Positions 9,255 through 18,130 of a DNA stretch of 64,000 nt are shown here, in pieces. The notes beneath the pieces are model-generated. The model had not been told where the DNA came from. It made no database searches and saw only the letters and a program-made list of their open reading frames with translations. Every line of letters starts with the position of its first letter. The stretch's first letter is position 1. Made by a program: the position numbers and the translations under genes. Source of the DNA: Bacteroidales bacterium UBA1714 (GTDB taxonomy: Bacteria; Bacteroidota; Bacteroidia; Bacteroidales; Paludibacteraceae); assembly GCA_002317295.1 (NCBI GenBank), contig DCIY01000030.1:9813-73812 (forward strand). The letters run 5' to 3'.

Positions 9255-10403
9255 ATGTATAAAACTCCTTTGGTTTTCATTGCTGCTTGTGCAGGAATGG
9301 CATTCTTTGGCGTGACCATGTTGTCCCTGGGTCCTATTTTGGGTCAGTTATCGGAGGGCGCAACGGCATTGCCCAGTACGATGTCTATCGGTATCATTTT
9401 GGGTACCATTCTCTTTGGTCCGATTGTGGATCGCTTCGGATATAAGTGGTTAACCATCATTTCGTCTATTTTGGCGCTGGTGGGCATTCAGGGTCTGGCC
9501 TATTTTCAAGTCATGCCGATGTTGCACCTGAGCATTGCCTGTCTGGGATTGGGTGGGGGAATACTCAACGGACTGACCAACGCCATGGTATCGGATATCT
9601 ATGATGATGAACACCGTGCAGGACGTTTGGGCGTGCTGGGTGGATTCTATTGCATCGGTGCGTTGCTGTGGACGTTGCTCAACTATTTCATAACTGATTT
9701 CCATATTCCATTGTATCTGACTTCCGCAGTGATGGTAGGATTTATCATCTATTTCTTCTTTATTGCTTTCCCACAGGCCAAACCGGTGGAGAATGTTGGC
9801 TTTAAGCAGTCCTTGTCGTTGCTCAAATATCCGGCATTGATGCTTTTTGCGGTTGTTTTGTTCTTCCAAAGCGGATTTGAAGGAGCCAGCGGTTCGTTTA
9901 CCGTGGAGTTCTTTAAGAACACCACTGCCATTGGTGGCAAAGCAGCCATTCTGGCCATGACCTGGTTTACGATAGGTATGATGGCAGGTCGTTTCCCTCT
10001 GGGACCTATTACGGCGAAGATAGGTGAACTTAAAACGCTCTATCTCTATTTGGTGATAGGTTTGGTAGGTGTGATTCTGTTTACCTTTGGTCAATCGGCT
10101 GCCATGGCTTATATCTCGATGATTTTAATTGGTTTTGGTGTAGGCGCTACCTATCCGGTGATTTTGAATTACATCGGAGGTATATTCCGCAACCAATCTG
10201 GAACAGCAATCTCCATGGCCATTTTTATTGCGCTGTTGGGTCAATATACTTTCAATGCCATTGTGGGTCTTTCTTTTGCTCATAGTCACTATAATGCGCT
10301 GCCGATTATGCTCATTGTGGCTTTGATTTTTATCATGCTGTTGGTGCCTCTTGCCTTGCAAATAGGTGAAAATGCTGCAAAAAACGGCAAAAATGCAAAG
10401 TAA
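9255..10403 (+). CDS. MFS transporter, probable sugar permease
   Basis: A 382-residue inner-membrane protein with about twelve hydrophobic segments. The loop between segments 2 and 3 has the major facilitator signature GPIVDRFGYK. A second glycine-rich stretch, GLGGGILNGLTNAM, lies in the N-terminal half, as in the FucP and related sugar/proton symporters. It lies between a ROK kinase and an SIS-domain protein, so a monosaccharide or amino sugar is the likely cargo. The C-terminus is short and basic (NAAKNGKNAK). The family is secure; the substrate is inferred from context only. Confidence 0.88.
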   Translation: MYKTPLVFIAACAGMAFFGVTMLSLGPILGQLSEGATALPSTMSIGIILGTILFGPIVDRFGYKWLTIISSILALVGIQGLAYFQVMPMLHLSIACLGLGGGILNGLTNAMVSDIYDDEHRAGRLGVLGGFYCIGALLWTLLNYFITDFHIPLYLTSAVMVGFIIYFFFIAFPQAKPVENVGFKQSLSLLKYPALMLFAVVLFFQSGFEGASGSFTVEFFKNTTAIGGKAAILAMTWFTIGMMAGRFPLGPITAKIGELKTLYLYLVIGLVGVILFTFGQSAAMAYISMILIGFGVGATYPVILNYIGGIFRNQSGTAISMAIFIALLGQYTFNAIVGLSFAHSHYNALPIMLIVALIFIMLLVPLALQIGENAAKNGKNAK

Positions 10404-10466
10404 GATAGACAAATTAAAAAAAAATAACGCAAAATTTAAGATTTTGTTACGAAACCTTTCGAAATA

Positions 10467-10498
10467 TTTGCGGGAATCAAAAAAAAATCTTACCTTTG
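10467..10498 (+). promoter_or_regulatory. Bacteroidota promoter for the SIS-SusCD unit
   Basis: TTTG at 10467-10470 and TACCTTTG at 10491-10498, separated by exactly 20 bases with an A tract in the spacer. It lies 63 bases before the SIS gene start and suggests that this gene begins a transcription unit running to the terminator after SusD. Confidence 0.85.
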
Positions 10499-10561
10499 TA
10501 CGCTTTTTTCGGAAGGCCGTTGAATGATAACTGTTTATTAACAACTATATAAAACAACATT

Positions 10562-11347
10562 ATGAAGTATGCAAAACAATGGAAGCTTAATGCTTTCGAA
10601 GTGATGAACAACATCGAAGCTACTCAGGAAAATCAAATCAAGGAAGTAGCTAAACTTTTCGCTGACACCATTCAATCGGGTCACTTGGTACACACTTTTG
10701 GTTGCGGTCACGCTAACCTGCCTATTGAGGAGATGTATCCCCGTATTGGTGGTTTTGTAGGTTTCCACCCATTGTGCGAATTGCCTTTGACTTTCTTCAC
10801 CCACGTTCGTGGTGAGATGGGTATTGACCAGTTCTTGTTCTTGGAGCGTTGCCAGGATTATGCAGACGCTATCATGAAGGGTTGGAACTTTGATAAAAAC
10901 GATGTAATGTGGATCTTCTCTCACACCGGTATCAATGCTGTGAATATTGAGTTGGCTATCAAGGCCAAAGAGCTCGGTATGAAGGTGGTTGCATTCGGTT
11001 CTGCCAAGAACTGTGGCGATCGTAAGTCTGGTCATACTTCGGGCAAGACCCTCTTCCAAGTGGCTGACTATGTTGTAGATAACTGCTGCCCACTGCAGGA
11101 TGCTTCTGTTCAAATCGAACAATGGGCTGACGAGGCTCACGGTATCCACAATTTCATTGGTCCTCTTTCTACCATCGCTTTCATTACCGATGTATGGATG
11201 ACCATGGGTGCTACGGCTGAGATTTTGGAGGAGCGTGGTGTGAAGATGTATATCCACCCGAGCCACAACCAACCGGGTGACACCACTGCACGTGAGCGTC
11301 TGGCTGAGTGCGTAGAGAAATATCGTGAGGTAACTCAGCGCTGCTAA
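10562..11347 (+). CDS. SIS-domain (sugar isomerase-type) protein
   Basis: A 261-residue cytoplasmic protein with a sugar isomerase (SIS) fold that binds phosphosugars. The first SIS loop is HTFGCGHA near residue 45 and the second is FSHTGINAVN near 120. An HPSHNQPGDTTARERL stretch closes the protein. It belongs to the general sugar-isomerase-domain group rather than to MurQ or GlmS, so its reaction is unknown. It is the first gene after a clear promoter and stands upstream of SusC/SusD, which suggests it handles the phosphorylated form of the sugar imported by this locus. The coding sequence is unusually regular, like a highly expressed gene. Confidence 0.88.
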   Translation: MKYAKQWKLNAFEVMNNIEATQENQIKEVAKLFADTIQSGHLVHTFGCGHANLPIEEMYPRIGGFVGFHPLCELPLTFFTHVRGEMGIDQFLFLERCQDYADAIMKGWNFDKNDVMWIFSHTGINAVNIELAIKAKELGMKVVAFGSAKNCGDRKSGHTSGKTLFQVADYVVDNCCPLQDASVQIEQWADEAHGIHNFIGPLSTIAFITDVWMTMGATAEILEERGVKMYIHPSHNQPGDTTARERLAECVEKYREVTQRC

Positions 11348-11401
11348 TGCAGTTGTTGCTAATCACAGTTTTTTCTAATCACTTGCAGAAAAACACTATT
11401 T

Positions 11402-11569
11402 ATGAAGTTACGAACTTCACAGATTTTACTCATTGCCGGCCTCGTCGTACTTCTGACGGGGGCGGTGATGAGTTACTGCAAGGTCGAACCCTACGCCGAC
11501 TATGTCTTAATAGCCGGCGCTCTGCTTGTTATTCTGCGTGGCGCATTCCGCGCTCGTGAGCGTAACTGA
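11402..11569 (+). CDS. Small two-helix membrane protein (55 residues)
   Basis: A short gene encoding 55 residues. Residues 8-25 and 34-49 are strongly hydrophobic and separated by a polar turn (CKVEPYADY), and the C-terminus is basic (RGAFRARERN). This predicts a hairpin in the inner membrane with both ends in the cytoplasm. It lies 54 bases after the SIS gene and 98 bases before SusC, on the same strand and probably in the same transcript. A frame overlapping it from 11347 has no protein-like composition. No function is known to me; a role in regulating or stabilising the nearby transport genes would be guesswork. Confidence 0.65.
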   Translation: MKLRTSQILLIAGLVVLLTGAVMSYCKVEPYADYVLIAGALLVILRGAFRARERN

Positions 11570-11667
11570 TTTTCGCAAAAAGAAGAGAGATTGTTCACTC
11601 GAGAGGGTGATGCTGCTCTTTGATAAAACACAATAATAACCTTTTTTAATTTTTAACAAAAAACACT

Positions 11668-14600
11668 ATGATGAAAAATCACCTGTTTAAGTCAATGGCT
11701 GTATTGGCATTGGCTTTGGTTAACATCAGCGTGATGGCCGCACCTATTTCAGGTCGCGTCCTGGATGCTAACGGTGAACCACTTATTGGTGTAAGTGTAG
11801 CCGTTGAGGGAACATCTCAGGGTACTATTACCGACTTAGACGGTAATTTTGTTCTGGATGCCCAATCAACTGATCAACTGACTTTCTCGTATGTGGGTTA
11901 CAGCCCTGTTACGGAAAAAGTGGGTTCGCGTCAAGTCATTAACATTACCCTCAAGGAGGACCGTAAGGCTCTGAATGAGTTGGTAGTCGTTGGTTACGGC
12001 GTACAAAAGAAAGCAAACTTAACGGGCGCTGTTGCCAGCGTGAATGTGGAAGAAGACCTTACCGGTCGTCCCATCATTGGCGTAGCTCAAGGTTTGCAAG
12101 GTACGACTGCCGGTTTGACCATTACCAACCAATCGGGTAAGTTGGGTGCTGCTCCTGACATCAAAATCCGTGGTGCTGTCGGTTCTCTTTCCGGTGGATC
12201 GTCTCCTCTGATTTTGGTCAATGGATCGGAAATCAACGACATCTCGCTCATCAACCCTGAGGACATCGAGAGCATTTCCGTATTGAAGGACGCTGCTTCT
12301 GCTTCTATCTACGGTACGCGTGCATCGTTTGGTGTGATCTTGATTACCACCAAGGATGGCTCTAAGGCTGCTGGAGATCGTTTCAAACTCTCCTACAACA
12401 ACAACTTCTCCTGGTCTGGTCCTACCTACAAGTATGAGCAACTCAAGCTCAGTGATTGGTACAAGATGAACATGATCATGTACGGTGGAAGTGGTACTAC
12501 CTGGGGTGGTGCTGTCTGCAACCAGGCTGCCGTTGATGGCGCTTTGAAGTTTGAACAACAGTATGGTGACGGCTCCCAACTGGGTGACGCTATGATCCTG
12601 GGTCGTGACTTCGATGTATTGGAAGATGGTACGTTCCTGCAATATCGTTCTACCGATGTGATGGACAAGTACATTGACAATGATGCCTTTGGTCAACAAC
12701 ACAATATCGCTGTAGATGGTAGCACCGACAAGGCTAACTACCACCTGGGTTTGGGTTATATGGGTCAAGATGGTTTGTTCAATGTGAACCGCCGTCACTT
12801 GGACCGTTATACCATGAACTTCTCCACCGGTATTCAGGTGAACAAGTATGTGAAGGTTAGAACGGAGATGCTGTATACGCACTCTGATCTTACCAGTCCG
12901 TATGCATGGTCTGCTTATAAGGGCAATGGTTATGCTGATAACGAATTGGCCTATATGTTGTGGTTCCCTTATCATCCACAAGGTACGTATACCGTTACCG
13001 CTCAGGATGTAGCCAACAATTCGTACATCGCTTCTAAGTTTGGTAATATGGTAGGTCAAACCCTGCCGTTCAACAATGGTGCAAGTGAGCAGGCTGCCGG
13101 TTATCAGGCTAAGACCAAAAAGCATTATTTGAAGGCTACTGTAGGTGCACAAATCATGTTGGGTATTCCTGATCTGACTTTGGACCTCGACTATACTTTC
13201 AACTACAACACCGAGATTTATAAATCCGGTGCTGGTCTGAGTGATCCCATGTGGGATACTTGGGGAGGCAAATTGGCTTATCGCGCAAGTTATGGTAGCG
13301 CTGCTGACAGCCGTATCACCGAGAACCATTCTTCGATTCGTTACCATGTAGGTAACGCTGTATTGCGTTATAACCACACTTGGGCTGAGAAGCATGCTTT
13401 CAGCGCTATGCTCGGTTACAACATCGAGTCTCGTGACTATCGTTACCTCTCCACCGTTGCCGGTCAAAAGGAGAGTCTTACTCATGATGAGCAATGCCTC
13501 GTAGACGGTACGTATTATAAGGTAAGTTCTGCTCACGATGATGGTACCTATCGTACGATGGGTGTCTTCGCTCGTATCAACTATGCATATGACAATCGTT
13601 ACCTCATTGAGTTGAACGGTCGTTATGACGGTTCTTCCAAGTTCCAGAAAGGTCAAAAGTGGGGCTTCTTCCCCTCTGGATCGATTGGTTGGGTAGCTTC
13701 TGGCGAAGAGTTCTGGCAGGCTTTGGATCCTTGGTGGAGTTTTGCTAAGATCCGTGCTTCCTATGGTTCTATCGGTAACCAAAACGTAGACGCTAACCTC
13801 TATCGTCAGCTTCTGTCGAAGAGCAGCTCTGTTTGGGTAGCCAACGAAATGATTCAACAAGCTTATGGTCTTCCGACGACTGTTCGTGAGGCCTTCACTT
13901 GGGAGAATATCTCTACCGTGGATGCTGGTTTTGATTTCCGTTTCTTCCACGATGATCTCGGTTTGAGCTTTGACTGGTTCCAACGCAATACCAATGGTAT
14001 GATCGTTAACGGTAACGAACTTCCTTCTACTTTCGGTACTTCTGCTCCAAAGGAGAACGGTGGTGAACTTCGTACCCGTGGTTGGGAGTTGCAGTTAGAC
14101 TACCATCATAAGTTTGATTGTGGTGTGGGTATCTTCGCAAGTGCAGCTGTGTCTGACGCTACCACCAAGGTACTCAAATATCCGAACCGCACCTCTACTT
14201 CTACCATTAGCGCTACCCGTTACTACGAAGGTGGTAACTATGGTGACATCTGGGGCTTTGAGGTAGATCGCCTCTTCCAAGAGGATGACTTCAATGAGGA
14301 TGGTACACTCAAGGCTGGTATTGCTTCTCAGTCTGAACTCGAAACGGGTAGCTTGAAGTATGAAGCCGGTGACGTGAAGTTTAAAGATCTTGACGGTGAT
14401 GGCAAAATCTCTTGGGGTAAGAAGACCTATGACGATCATGGTGACATGAAGGTGATTGGTAACTGCACTCCTCGTTATGAGTACAACTTCAAACTTGGTT
14501 TGGACTTCTACGGTTTCGACTTCTCGATGTTCTTCCAAGGTGTAGGTAAGAAGGAAATGTGGGGTACGGGTTACATCGCTATCCCTGGTTACTACGAAGG

Positions 14601-15003
14601 TGGTGGCTTCTTCCTGCAGAACCATGCAGACTACTGGACTCCTGAGAATACCAACGCTTACTGGCCACGTCTCGTGAACTTTGGTGACGGTAATGCCGAC
14701 TATACCAAGGCTTCTCACAACTACATTCCGAACGATCGCTATTTGCTGAACATGGCATACTGCCGTCTGAAGAACGTGACCCTCGGTTACTCGCTGCCTC
14801 GTAAGGCTTTGGAGAAGATGCACTTCGACAAGTTCCGTGTATACTTCACCATGGAGAATATTGCTACCATCGACCATCTCAATGGTCTGCCTCTCGATCC
14901 TGAAACGGGTGATAACGAAGAAGATACCTGCTGGGGTATGGGTTGGGGACAAGTTTCCAACTTTACCAAAGGTCTGTCTTGCGGTTTACAAATCACTTTT
15001 TAA
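11668..15003 (+). CDS. SusC/RagA-family TonB-linked outer-membrane transporter
   Basis: A 1111-residue outer-membrane barrel that imports glycans or peptides with its SusD partner, driven by TonB. A signal peptide (1-25) is followed by a carboxypeptidase-regulatory-like domain (about 26-105, starting ISGRVLDANGEPLIGV). The TonB-dependent plug follows, opening with LNELVVVGYGVQKKANLTGAV and containing SISVLKDAASASIYGTRA. The rest is the barrel, which ends in the aromatic QITF expected for barrel assembly. The gene is full length. There is no glycoside hydrolase next to it, so the locus is not a full polysaccharide-utilisation locus. The substrate cannot be read from sequence. Confidence 0.96.
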   Translation: MMKNHLFKSMAVLALALVNISVMAAPISGRVLDANGEPLIGVSVAVEGTSQGTITDLDGNFVLDAQSTDQLTFSYVGYSPVTEKVGSRQVINITLKEDRKALNELVVVGYGVQKKANLTGAVASVNVEEDLTGRPIIGVAQGLQGTTAGLTITNQSGKLGAAPDIKIRGAVGSLSGGSSPLILVNGSEINDISLINPEDIESISVLKDAASASIYGTRASFGVILITTKDGSKAAGDRFKLSYNNNFSWSGPTYKYEQLKLSDWYKMNMIMYGGSGTTWGGAVCNQAAVDGALKFEQQYGDGSQLGDAMILGRDFDVLEDGTFLQYRSTDVMDKYIDNDAFGQQHNIAVDGSTDKANYHLGLGYMGQDGLFNVNRRHLDRYTMNFSTGIQVNKYVKVRTEMLYTHSDLTSPYAWSAYKGNGYADNELAYMLWFPYHPQGTYTVTAQDVANNSYIASKFGNMVGQTLPFNNGASEQAAGYQAKTKKHYLKATVGAQIMLGIPDLTLDLDYTFNYNTEIYKSGAGLSDPMWDTWGGKLAYRASYGSAADSRITENHSSIRYHVGNAVLRYNHTWAEKHAFSAMLGYNIESRDYRYLSTVAGQKESLTHDEQCLVDGTYYKVSSAHDDGTYRTMGVFARINYAYDNRYLIELNGRYDGSSKFQKGQKWGFFPSGSIGWVASGEEFWQALDPWWSFAKIRASYGSIGNQNVDANLYRQLLSKSSSVWVANEMIQQAYGLPTTVREAFTWENISTVDAGFDFRFFHDDLGLSFDWFQRNTNGMIVNGNELPSTFGTSAPKENGGELRTRGWELQLDYHHKFDCGVGIFASAAVSDATTKVLKYPNRTSTSTISATRYYEGGNYGDIWGFEVDRLFQEDDFNEDGTLKAGIASQSELETGSLKYEAGDVKFKDLDGDGKISWGKKTYDDHGDMKVIGNCTPRYEYNFKLGLDFYGFDFSMFFQGVGKKEMWGTGYIAIPGYYEGGGFFLQNHADYWTPENTNAYWPRLVNFGDGNADYTKASHNYIPNDRYLLNMAYCRLKNVTLGYSLPRKALEKMHFDKFRVYFTMENIATIDHLNGLPLDPETGDNEEDTCWGMGWGQVSNFTKGLSCGLQITF

Positions 15004-15011
15004 CCCATTAG

Positions 15012-16868
15012 ATGAACACAATTATGAAAAATATCAGTAAATTTTTACTCCTCTCGCTATTCGTTTTTGTAGCGGCTGGATGTGAACAAGACTTCTTGGA
15101 TGTTGCTGCTACGGATTCCATTGAGGAATCTACCTTCTGGGAGTCTGAGACCCAAGCCCGTTCATACATGTATGGCTTGTATATGTACATGTTCCCGGGT
15201 TACTCTGCACCTTCTACGACGACCACGATGTACGAGGCAGGTCAATTCCTGATTCGTTATCAATCGCTCGACTACGTGAAGTATAATGCCGCTTTCAACG
15301 ACGATTGGGCTATGGTTAAACAGTACGATTTGTACATTGACCCTGCTACCACTTCGTCCAACTGGTCGAATTTCTACAAGAAGATTCGTTTGACCAACTA
15401 TGCGATTGCCAATGCACATCGTCTTCCTTCCAATGCTAAGCACTGGGAAGGTGTGGCTCGTTTCTTCCGTGCAGCTTACTATTGCGACATGACCTTCTTG
15501 TATGGTGATGTTCCTTACTTCGATGAAGTTTCCGGTCTGGCTGACGCTGGCGATATGGCCAACTACTGCAAGGCTCGTACTCCTCGTACCACCATCGATG
15601 ATGAGGTGATCAAGGACTTCCAATATGCTATGAATAACTGCGCTGCTGCCGATGGTTATTGCCAAGTAAACAAGTACGTTGCCGCTGCTATGGCTTCTCG
15701 TATGATGCTCCGCGAGGGTACGTTCTTGAAATATGTTGTTAAGGATGAAACCAATGCTAAGAAGTGCTTGGCATTTGCCAAAGAGGCTGCTGAGTTTGTA
15801 ATCAACAGTGGCGTATATTCCATCGCTCCTGATTTCAATGCAATCTTCACCAGTGACAACCTTGAGAGCAATCCTGAGGTGATCATGGCTCGTGCTTATG
15901 CTACCGGTCAATTGCTGCACTCTACGTTGGCAGTTTGCTACAACTATGGTGCTATCTCTGAGCCGAACAACGGTGCCAGCAAATCTCTGGCAGAGGCATT
16001 CTTGGGATCCAACGGTCTTCCTATCGTAACCAACTACGATGCTGACAAGTCCGCTATGCCTAAGACCGCTGCTGCTTTCTTTGCTAATCGTGACCCACGT
16101 CTGGCTCTGACCATTCGTCCTCGTTTCGCATGGGAAGGTTCTGACCAAGGTGGTCTCCGCTCGGTAACTTCCGGATTTATGTACAACAAGTTCTTCAACG
16201 ATGCTTGGTTGACCGATGGTACCGATTTGACTCAATCGCAATACAAGGCTATCAACAACATCACCGACGCTCCTTGCGTTCGTTATGCTGAGGTGCTGCT
16301 GAACTACATTGAGACCATTTATGAACTCCAATTACTCGGCCAGGGAAGTATGACTCAGGCTGACTTGGATAAGACCATCAACGCTATTCGTGATCGTGAA
16401 GGTATCAAGATGCCTCACGTAACGCTCGCTGGTGATCACTTCGAAGTAGGTGGTGTTGCTGTTAACGATCCTAAGCGTGCTACTATCGAGGCTGCTGATG
16501 TGGCTAACGGTGGTACCTATACGACCGACGCTATCCTGTGGGAGATCCGTCGTGAGCGTCGTGTAGAGTTGGCTTATGAAGGCACTCGTTATGATGACCT
16601 CAAACGTTGGGGCAAACTCAACTATTGCTGGAACACTGTCAATCCGGATATCACCTATGGCGCATACATGGATCCTGCAGATCCTTCTGCAACCACTTAT
16701 GCAGGCCGCATTGGTGCTGGTCAATTTGAGAACTTCGTAAAGGCTTGTCCGGATGCTGATTTGCGTTCCAAACCTGATACGAAATACTATCTGACTCCGC
16801 TGCCATCTGACCAAGTTGTCTTCTACGAGAAGCATGGTTATACCTTGGCTCAGAACCCCGGTTTCTAA
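15012..16868 (+). CDS. SusD/RagB-family nutrient-binding lipoprotein
   Basis: The surface lipoprotein lid of the SusC channel. The signal peptide ends in the lipobox VAAGC, placing the lipidated Cys at 24 (or 20 if translation starts at the ATG at 15024, which is equally plausible). The helical TPR-like body and the conserved C-terminal motif RRERRVELAYEGTRYDDLKRW are typical of the family, as is the ending DQVVFYEKHGYTLAQNPGF. It lies eight bases after the SusC stop and shares its codon style. A perfect hairpin terminator follows within 20 bases, marking the end of the operon. Confidence 0.96.
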   Translation: MNTIMKNISKFLLLSLFVFVAAGCEQDFLDVAATDSIEESTFWESETQARSYMYGLYMYMFPGYSAPSTTTTMYEAGQFLIRYQSLDYVKYNAAFNDDWAMVKQYDLYIDPATTSSNWSNFYKKIRLTNYAIANAHRLPSNAKHWEGVARFFRAAYYCDMTFLYGDVPYFDEVSGLADAGDMANYCKARTPRTTIDDEVIKDFQYAMNNCAAADGYCQVNKYVAAAMASRMMLREGTFLKYVVKDETNAKKCLAFAKEAAEFVINSGVYSIAPDFNAIFTSDNLESNPEVIMARAYATGQLLHSTLAVCYNYGAISEPNNGASKSLAEAFLGSNGLPIVTNYDADKSAMPKTAAAFFANRDPRLALTIRPRFAWEGSDQGGLRSVTSGFMYNKFFNDAWLTDGTDLTQSQYKAINNITDAPCVRYAEVLLNYIETIYELQLLGQGSMTQADLDKTINAIRDREGIKMPHVTLAGDHFEVGGVAVNDPKRATIEAADVANGGTYTTDAILWEIRRERRVELAYEGTRYDDLKRWGKLNYCWNTVNPDITYGAYMDPADPSATTYAGRIGAGQFENFVKACPDADLRSKPDTKYYLTPLPSDQVVFYEKHGYTLAQNPGF

Positions 16869-16887
16869 TCGGTTATCTGATACATAA

Positions 16888-16919
16888 AATAAGGGTGGTC
16901 TTCACGGGCCACCCTTATT
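16888..16919 (+). terminator. Hairpin terminator after SusD
   Basis: A perfect 11-base stem (AATAAGGGTGG with its complement) around a ten-base loop, starting 20 bases after the SusD stop. The following T run is weak (TTATTGTTAT). Confidence 0.85.
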
Positions 16920-16964
16920 GTTATAGTCGCAATCATAATTTTCATAGGTTGTACTATGGTAATT

Positions 16965-16997
16965 ACGCGACCTCGACGCGACCTCGACGCGATCTCA
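16965..16997. repeat. Three tandem 11-base repeats, ACGCGACCTCG
   Basis: Two exact copies (16965-16975, 16976-16986) and one with two changes (16987-16997) lie in the 281-base gap between SusD and the DUF3089 gene. The unit is GC-rich in an AT-rich gap and sits about 80 bases upstream of the next promoter. Its role is unknown. Confidence 0.8.
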
Positions 16998-17073
16998 AGC
17001 AGGGATATATATTGTGTATAAGTCCTGATACCAATAGATAATCTGGCTTAATTGCATTTATTTTGCTGAGATA

Positions 17074-17105
17074 TTTGCATATGTCATTTTTTTTCCGTAC
17101 TTTTG
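17074..17105 (+). promoter_or_regulatory. Bacteroidota promoter for the DUF3089 gene
   Basis: TTTG at 17074-17077 and TACTTTTG at 17098-17105 with a 20-base spacer, 44 bases before the start codon. Confidence 0.85.
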
Positions 17106-17149
17106 CGTCGCAAAACGCAAAATGGATTGTTACTAATACGTAAAAGAAT

Positions 17150-18103
17150 ATGAAAGCAAGTAAGATTTTGATGTTGGCAGCAATGGCACTGCTGACAGTA
17201 GCATGTAAACCGAAACCGACTCCCACGCCGACGGAGCAGTATTCCAAAGCAGAGATGTGGTGCGAATTGCCCACTACCTGTAATGCGGCCGTAGACGTGT
17301 TTTATGTTGTATCCACCTGCATCATGCATTCGTATCTGCCGGATGGAACCGAAACGTATACGTCGGTTTTGACGGACGAGGAAAAGGCTACCTTGGCCAA
17401 AGAGATTCGTCAGGTGAAGAAAGAGATTTTCCCTGATTCGCTCAATTTCTTTGCGCCTTATTACCACGAGACGACCATGGCGGCTGCTGCGGCAGGTTTG
17501 CCTCAGGACTCGTTGGTTGCGCTTTCCACCAAGTCCCAAAAAGAAGTGGCAGAAGCGTTCGATTACTATATGGCCCACTATAACCAGGGACGTCCTTTTA
17601 TCGTGGCAGGTTACAGTCAGGGTGCTATTATGACCATCTCGCTGCTTCGTCACATGACGGATGAGCAGTATGGTCGTATGGTGGCCGCTTATGTGATGGG
17701 TTATGGTATCAATGATCAAACGCTCACATGTCCCCATATCGTCCCGGCTACCGGTGCTGATGATACCGGTGTGACCATTACGTTCAACAGTATGGACGAT
17801 CCTGCTCACTATTGGGATCTTGTTTGGAATCATGCCGTTACCTGCATTAACCCTATCAGTTGGACCACCGATACGATATCTGCTGATTTTGTGTTTGATG
17901 GGGAGGCAATGAATGTACATGTGGATGATAGTCTGAATGTGCTGGTGGTGAAAGGATTTCATGTTGAGAATCATCCTTGGATTGAGGAGTGGGAACTTAA
18001 TCCTTTCCCCAAAGGTAATTACCACAATTACGAGATTACGTTCTACAATCCTTACCTGCGTCAAAATGCGTTGAATCGTTGTCGTCACTTCCTGCGCAAA
18101 TAG
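17150..18103 (+). CDS. DUF3089 alpha/beta-hydrolase-like lipoprotein
   Basis: A 317-residue exported lipoprotein with lipobox TVAC (lipidated Cys 19) and a short proline-threonine linker (KPKPTPTPTEQ). The body matches the DUF3089 group of alpha/beta hydrolases. The nucleophile elbow GYSQG is near residue 154, preceded by FFAPYYHETTM. Candidate acid and base residues are further on (HVENHPW near 287). The substrate is unknown; an esterase or lipase-like role in the cell envelope is likely. It begins a unit with a sirtuin (27-base gap) and a small PepSY-like lipoprotein. Confidence 0.82.
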   Translation: MKASKILMLAAMALLTVACKPKPTPTPTEQYSKAEMWCELPTTCNAAVDVFYVVSTCIMHSYLPDGTETYTSVLTDEEKATLAKEIRQVKKEIFPDSLNFFAPYYHETTMAAAAAGLPQDSLVALSTKSQKEVAEAFDYYMAHYNQGRPFIVAGYSQGAIMTISLLRHMTDEQYGRMVAAYVMGYGINDQTLTCPHIVPATGADDTGVTITFNSMDDPAHYWDLVWNHAVTCINPISWTTDTISADFVFDGEAMNVHVDDSLNVLVVKGFHVENHPWIEEWELNPFPKGNYHNYEITFYNPYLRQNALNRCRHFLRK

Positions 18104-18130
18104 AAATAGGCAATAGAGATACAAAAACAG

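Noticed and set aside
12019..13983. Long reverse-strand frame (654 residues) opposite SusC
   Set aside because: It is the antisense of the regular codon pattern of SusC, with no domain or promoter of its own.
15162..16331. Reverse-strand frame of 389 residues opposite SusD
   Set aside because: Antisense shadow of a clear SusD gene.
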